Assembly (NCBI GenBank): GCA_934232895.1
Contig: CAKQGH010000004.1
Span: forward strand, 22,501 to 86,500
Length of the DNA: 64,000 bases
Direction of reading: 5' to 3'
DNA from: an uncultured Alphaproteobacteria bacterium
Lineage (GTDB): Bacteria > Pseudomonadota > Alphaproteobacteria > Rs-D84
The notes beneath the pieces are model-generated. The model ran no database searches. It saw only the letters and a list, made by a program, of their open reading frames with translations, and had not been told where the DNA came from. Below are positions 61,555 to 64,000 of this stretch, in pieces. Within the stretch, counting starts at the first letter, position 1, and the number at the start of each line of letters is the position of its first letter. Both the position numbers and the translations under genes were made by a program.

Positions 61555-62426
61555 TCTGACCGTCTTGTAATCCTATTAGTATAATTTTCCACGAAATTCA
61601 GCGATATGGATGGTGGAAACAAATTGGATTTATATGTTTCTGAATTAGTATCACACTTGATGAGAGTAGTAGTCCTATTATTGATCCAACAATCTTTACA
61701 CGTAATTTCACAATCTTTTTTCAACATATCTTTTGTCACATAATACCTAAATTTAGCGATTTTATCGTATTCCTGATCAATTGCAGTATAAGCCAACATA
61801 TAGCTCTGATTTTCGTTCTGATCTTGTGGGCTTAATGAAAATTGATAAAACGAAGATCTGTTTTCTTCTGGCACATCTTTGGAAACGGTCAACGTTCTGT
61901 GTCCGACATTTTTATTTTCTGAATATTTGACTGAATACCTAATGTACCCGTCCGGCTCATAACACACCGTGTCTCCAAAAAGCGGCTCTTTATAACAATC
62001 TGTTAAATCCTTGGTTGATAATTCATACTGAAGTATCACAAGATTTTCGTTTTTTGAAGAATCTCTTTTTTCTATCTCTCTTCCAAGCCTTTGCGAATAA
62101 GCCTGTAAATCGTTCATATATTTTTGATAAAAATCTTCAAAGGTCTGTCGCGCCAACCAAGACTTATACTTCCCTGCCTTTACAATATCAGATGCATCTT
62201 TCAAGCTTTCTACCAACTCTGGATTCATTTGTTGCATATCTGATTCTAACTTTTCCAGATCCCGCTCTTTCCAATTACTACCAATTACCAAGTATTCTGC
62301 ATTGGTAACAGATTCATCCCTCTTTATACTGGATAAATTTGATTTCAAATATTCTTCATCAGATATCTGCGCAAATGCCAGCACAGGCATCAGGAAAAAC
62401 AACAAACAAACCAACACTCTCTTCAT
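61551..62426 (-). CDS. Secreted protein of unknown function (AT-rich)
   Basis: A 291-aa exported protein: signal peptide (MKRVLVCLLFFLMPVLAFA), a charged helical N-terminal half (DEEYLKSNLSSIKRDESVTNAEYLVIGSNWKERDLEKLESDMQQMNPELVESLKDASDIV...) and a beta-rich Cys-containing C-terminal half (DTVCYEPDGYIRYSVKYSENKNVGHRTL; CEITCKDCWINNRTTTLIKCD). First gene of a coupled pair. Low GC compared with housekeeping genes suggests transfer. No family recognised. Confidence 0.65.
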   Translation of the reverse strand: MKRVLVCLLFFLMPVLAFAQISDEEYLKSNLSSIKRDESVTNAEYLVIGSNWKERDLEKLESDMQQMNPELVESLKDASDIVKAGKYKSWLARQTFEDFYQKYMNDLQAYSQRLGREIEKRDSSKNENLVILQYELSTKDLTDCYKEPLFGDTVCYEPDGYIRYSVKYSENKNVGHRTLTVSKDVPEENRSSFYQFSLSPQDQNENQSYMLAYTAIDQEYDKIAKFRYYVTKDMLKKDCEITCKDCWINNRTTTLIKCDTNSETYKSNLFPPSISLNFVENYTNRITRRSE

Positions 62427-62722
62427 ACGAAATATTGTTTCAAAAACGACCGTTTGTGTAATAACCAGTGGTCAGTATTTTTGCAGCAACGGAAAAATGT
62501 CTGAAATCCGTTATAATCGAGACATTTTTTGTTGTAGAATAATATTGTTTGAATATCAAAAAACAGTTGATTTAAACGGTCATTTAAAATGACAGAAATT
62601 TTCAACCAGACAATTTACAGTCTGCCGTCAACGGATAAAAGTTTCTATTCCTGTTCACATAAATGGTCGTGCATATTACGAAACGGTGTGTTATAATCAA
62701 CAACGGAACAAAAGGAAAAAAT
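62427..62722. other. Non-coding gap
   Basis: About 300 AT-rich bases; no convincing gene, repeat or promoter beyond the divergent regulatory zones of its neighbours. Confidence 0.5.
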
Positions 62723-63085
62723 ATGAAAAAAATATCTGTATTGGTTATTGCCGGTGCGTTGACATCCCCAGCGCTTGCCGGGTTTATTGCTGATGCACCT
62801 GTTGCATCGTCCCAGAGTGCAGATGCGATTGTCACTGTGGCACAGGTTAAAAAAATGCGCGATGACGCACCGATCGTTATCCAGGGCAATATTGTTCAAC
62901 GCATGGGGGATGAAAAATATTTGTTCAGCGACGGAACAGATTCTGTGATTGTTGAAATTGATGACGACGATTGGGGCGGCATTGATGTCCGCAAAACAGA
63001 CACCGTAAAATTATATGGAGAGGTTGATTCTGGCCTGTTCAAAACCGAAATTGATGTTGACCGAATAGAAAAAATTGAAAAATAA
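62723..63085 (+). CDS. YgiW/YdeI-family BOF-fold periplasmic protein
   Basis: A 120-aa exported protein: signal peptide (MKKISVLVIAGALTSPALA), then the OB-like BOF domain (ADAIVTVAQVKKMRDDAPIVIQGNIVQRMGDEKYLFSDGTDSVIVEIDDDDWGGIDVRKTDTVKLYGEVDSGLFKTEIDVDRIEKIE), matching the YgiW/YdeI stress-tolerance family. AAAGGA stands 7 nt before the start; terminator CACCCATTTGGGTG plus T7 (63089-63110) follows. Confidence 0.9.
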   Translation: MKKISVLVIAGALTSPALAGFIADAPVASSQSADAIVTVAQVKKMRDDAPIVIQGNIVQRMGDEKYLFSDGTDSVIVEIDDDDWGGIDVRKTDTVKLYGEVDSGLFKTEIDVDRIEKIEK

Positions 63086-63088
63086 CCA

Positions 63089-63135
63089 ACACCCATTTGG
63101 GTGTTTTTTTAATCTGGTGGCCCTGGTCGGATTGT
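63089..63135 (+). repeat. Terminator plus copy of a tRNA-Leu 3' end
   Basis: The terminator is followed by AATCTGGTGGCCCTGGTCGGA (63111-63131), identical to the 3' end and downstream flank of the tRNA-Leu at 63938-64000. This is a probable attachment-site remnant. Confidence 0.65.
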
Positions 63136-63255
63136 AAATTCCCATCCAAAATCATACCAATCGCAAATGCTCTTGGTGATTTTGGCGGCCCCCTTTCACC
63201 GTGCGACACATCCGCGTCGCTTGTTCCGAACCTACGGGGGAAAGTCAAATTGCGT

Positions 63256-63783
63256 TTATTTTGCGCGCGTAATATATTCAAAAATTTGTGAATAATCTGT
63301 GCGTTGTCGGCATCGCATAACCGGCACGGTCGCGCATTGTAAAAAATCGGCTATTTCGGCATTTATTTGGCGATTGATTTTATCATATTCCATAATCTTG
63401 GCGGGTGTGATTTTACGATAGTGGTACGCCTGGACCGGCAAATCTGGGGATACATGTTTACCAATCAATTTTTTTGCGTGGTAAAATCGACGTGTAAACC
63501 GAAATATCGCCACCATGCGACCAATGCGCATATCAACAACTAAATCGGGCGTCAATTGTGAATACAGAAATTTCTGACACCCCTCGGCCACCCAACTGGC
63601 GTTGCGCGCCAGAAAATCATTTAATATTTTTTGCTGGTCATCAATCGACCGATATGCGCCATTTTGCGCCGTGTCGCGGCATATTTCATCCAAATTCAGC
63701 CGCGGAATGCCACAGCGTTTGTTTACTTCATACGCCAGCGACGATTTTCCCGCCCCCAACGGCCCAATAATCAATATTTTCAT
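63256..63783 (-). CDS. Small P-loop kinase (FlaR/adenylate-kinase-like)
   Basis: A 175-aa P-loop protein, MKILIIGPLGAGKSSLAYEVNKRCGIPRLNLDEICRD, with Walker A GPLGAGKSS and a nucleotide kinase-like fold (VAEGCQKFLYSQLTPDLVVDMRIGR...TRRFYHAKKL), of the group sometimes named 'DNA topology modulation protein FlaR'. A TTGCCT/GATAAT promoter (63818-63790, 17-bp spacing) ends 6 nt before ATG 63783 with no Shine-Dalgarno, suggesting a leaderless mRNA. It lies between the two tRNA-Leu 3'-end copies and may have been carried in by integration. Confidence 0.75.
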   Translation of the reverse strand: MKILIIGPLGAGKSSLAYEVNKRCGIPRLNLDEICRDTAQNGAYRSIDDQQKILNDFLARNASWVAEGCQKFLYSQLTPDLVVDMRIGRMVAIFRFTRRFYHAKKLIGKHVSPDLPVQAYHYRKITPAKIMEYDKINRQINAEIADFLQCATVPVMRCRQRTDYSQIFEYITRAK

Positions 63784-63839
63784 GTGCAAATTATCAATAA
63801 ATATGCCGTCCAAGGCAACAGATTTTTTCCGCCATCCAA

Positions 63840-63929
63840 AATCTCTTTATCGCGGCAGAGCACAGCAAACATTGCTCTCTGCTCTTTGCTCTCTGCTCTC
63901 TAAAAAAAACACCCAGACGGGTGTTTTTT
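63840..63929 (-). terminator. tRNA-Leu terminator with pyrimidine repeat
   Basis: ACACCCAGACGGGTGT hairpin plus T-run (63903-63929); TTGCTCTCTGCTCTTTGCTCTCTGCTCTCT lies next to it (63872-63901). Confidence 0.7.
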
Positions 63930-63937
63930 ATTTAATC

Positions 63938-64000
63938 TGGTGGCCCTGGTCGGACTCGAACCGACACTCCTTGCAGAACTTGATTTTGAGTCAAGCGCGT
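63938..64000 (-). tRNA. tRNA-Leu (anticodon CAA), 5' part beyond the window
   Basis: 3' portion of a class II tRNA: anticodon stem CTTGA/TCAAG, loop CTCAAAA (anticodon CAA), long variable arm, T-arm GTCGGTTCGAGTCCGAC, encoded CCA. Confidence 0.85.

Noticed and set aside
62423..62605. 60-aa minus-strand frame upstream of 62426
   Set aside because: Runs through the expected promoter region of the secreted-protein gene; no motif or Shine-Dalgarno.

Overview
This window looks like chromosomal DNA of a Gram-negative alphaproteobacterium, perhaps one of the small-genome gut or host-associated lineages. The evidence is an alphaproteobacterial-type UvrA zinc module (CPVSGFT), a eukaryote-like/alphaproteobacterial HisRS, LPS-export genes (lptC, lptB), autotransporters and many signal-peptide proteins ending in beta-barrel-like segments. 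No rRNA, CRISPR array or intact prophage was seen. The taxonomic placement is inference.

Layout. 1-4.5 kb: uvrA (partial), rodZ, a dihydrouridine synthase, ftsB, tspO, tRNA-Arg. 4.5-9.2 kb: a PEGA-domain/lipoprotein pair, a zeta-like kinase with a 47-aa partner, a DUF308 membrane protein and a MITE-like repeat. 9.3-15 kb: ssb, rho, a small overlapping pair that resembles phage spanins, a ureohydrolase, a Cys-motif secreted protein, tRNA-Pro with copies of its own 3' end, and a SIMPL protein. 15-26.6 kb: a 1684-aa autotransporter, eno, small membrane and unknown proteins, an OmpA-like lipoprotein, lptC-lptB. 26.6-42 kb: a DsbA-like protein, recO, a Cys-rich secreted protein, then the housekeeping block prfA-hisS-ygjP-tkt, rnhA, envC-tyrS, tsf-rpsB and a subtilisin-like secreted protease. 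42-64 kb: an Mpi-family serine DNA invertase, three secreted or outer-membrane proteins, tRNA-Leu, a 1123-aa secreted protein, pth, an outer-membrane protein, polA, a DUF805 protein, a PKD/BspA-like surface protein, rpsU, tRNA-Ala, an MsbA-like ABC exporter, a small insertion between 30-bp direct repeats, an AT-rich secreted pair, a BOF-fold protein, a P-loop kinase and a partial tRNA-Leu.

The most striking feature is a probable phase-variation network. Two secreted-protein genes (28294-29610 and 54679-55689, both minus strand) are each preceded by a 68-72 bp segment carrying one sigma-70-type promoter between perfect inverted repeats with the shared core AAACCACCGTTTTTT. The two promoter cassettes resemble each other but face opposite ways relative to their genes: away from the gene in the first (OFF), toward it in the second (ON). 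The distal side of both switches carries terminators. A serine recombinase of the Bacteroides master-invertase (Mpi) type lies between them at 42121-42762 and is the obvious candidate invertase.

Second, many genes seem to be transcribed as leaderless mRNAs: a TTGNNN/TANNNT-like promoter whose -10 box ends exactly 7 nt (6-9 in a few) before the start codon, with no Shine-Dalgarno sequence (uvrA, dus, ftsB, zeta-like kinase, the gene at 13424, lptC with GTG, recO, the subtilisin-like protease). This rule was used to correct several start codons. Intergenic regions are crowded with dispersed palindromic repeats, MITE-like elements in direct or inverted copies, a pyrimidine-rich repeat tied to terminators, and duplicated tRNA 3' ends that look like integration scars.
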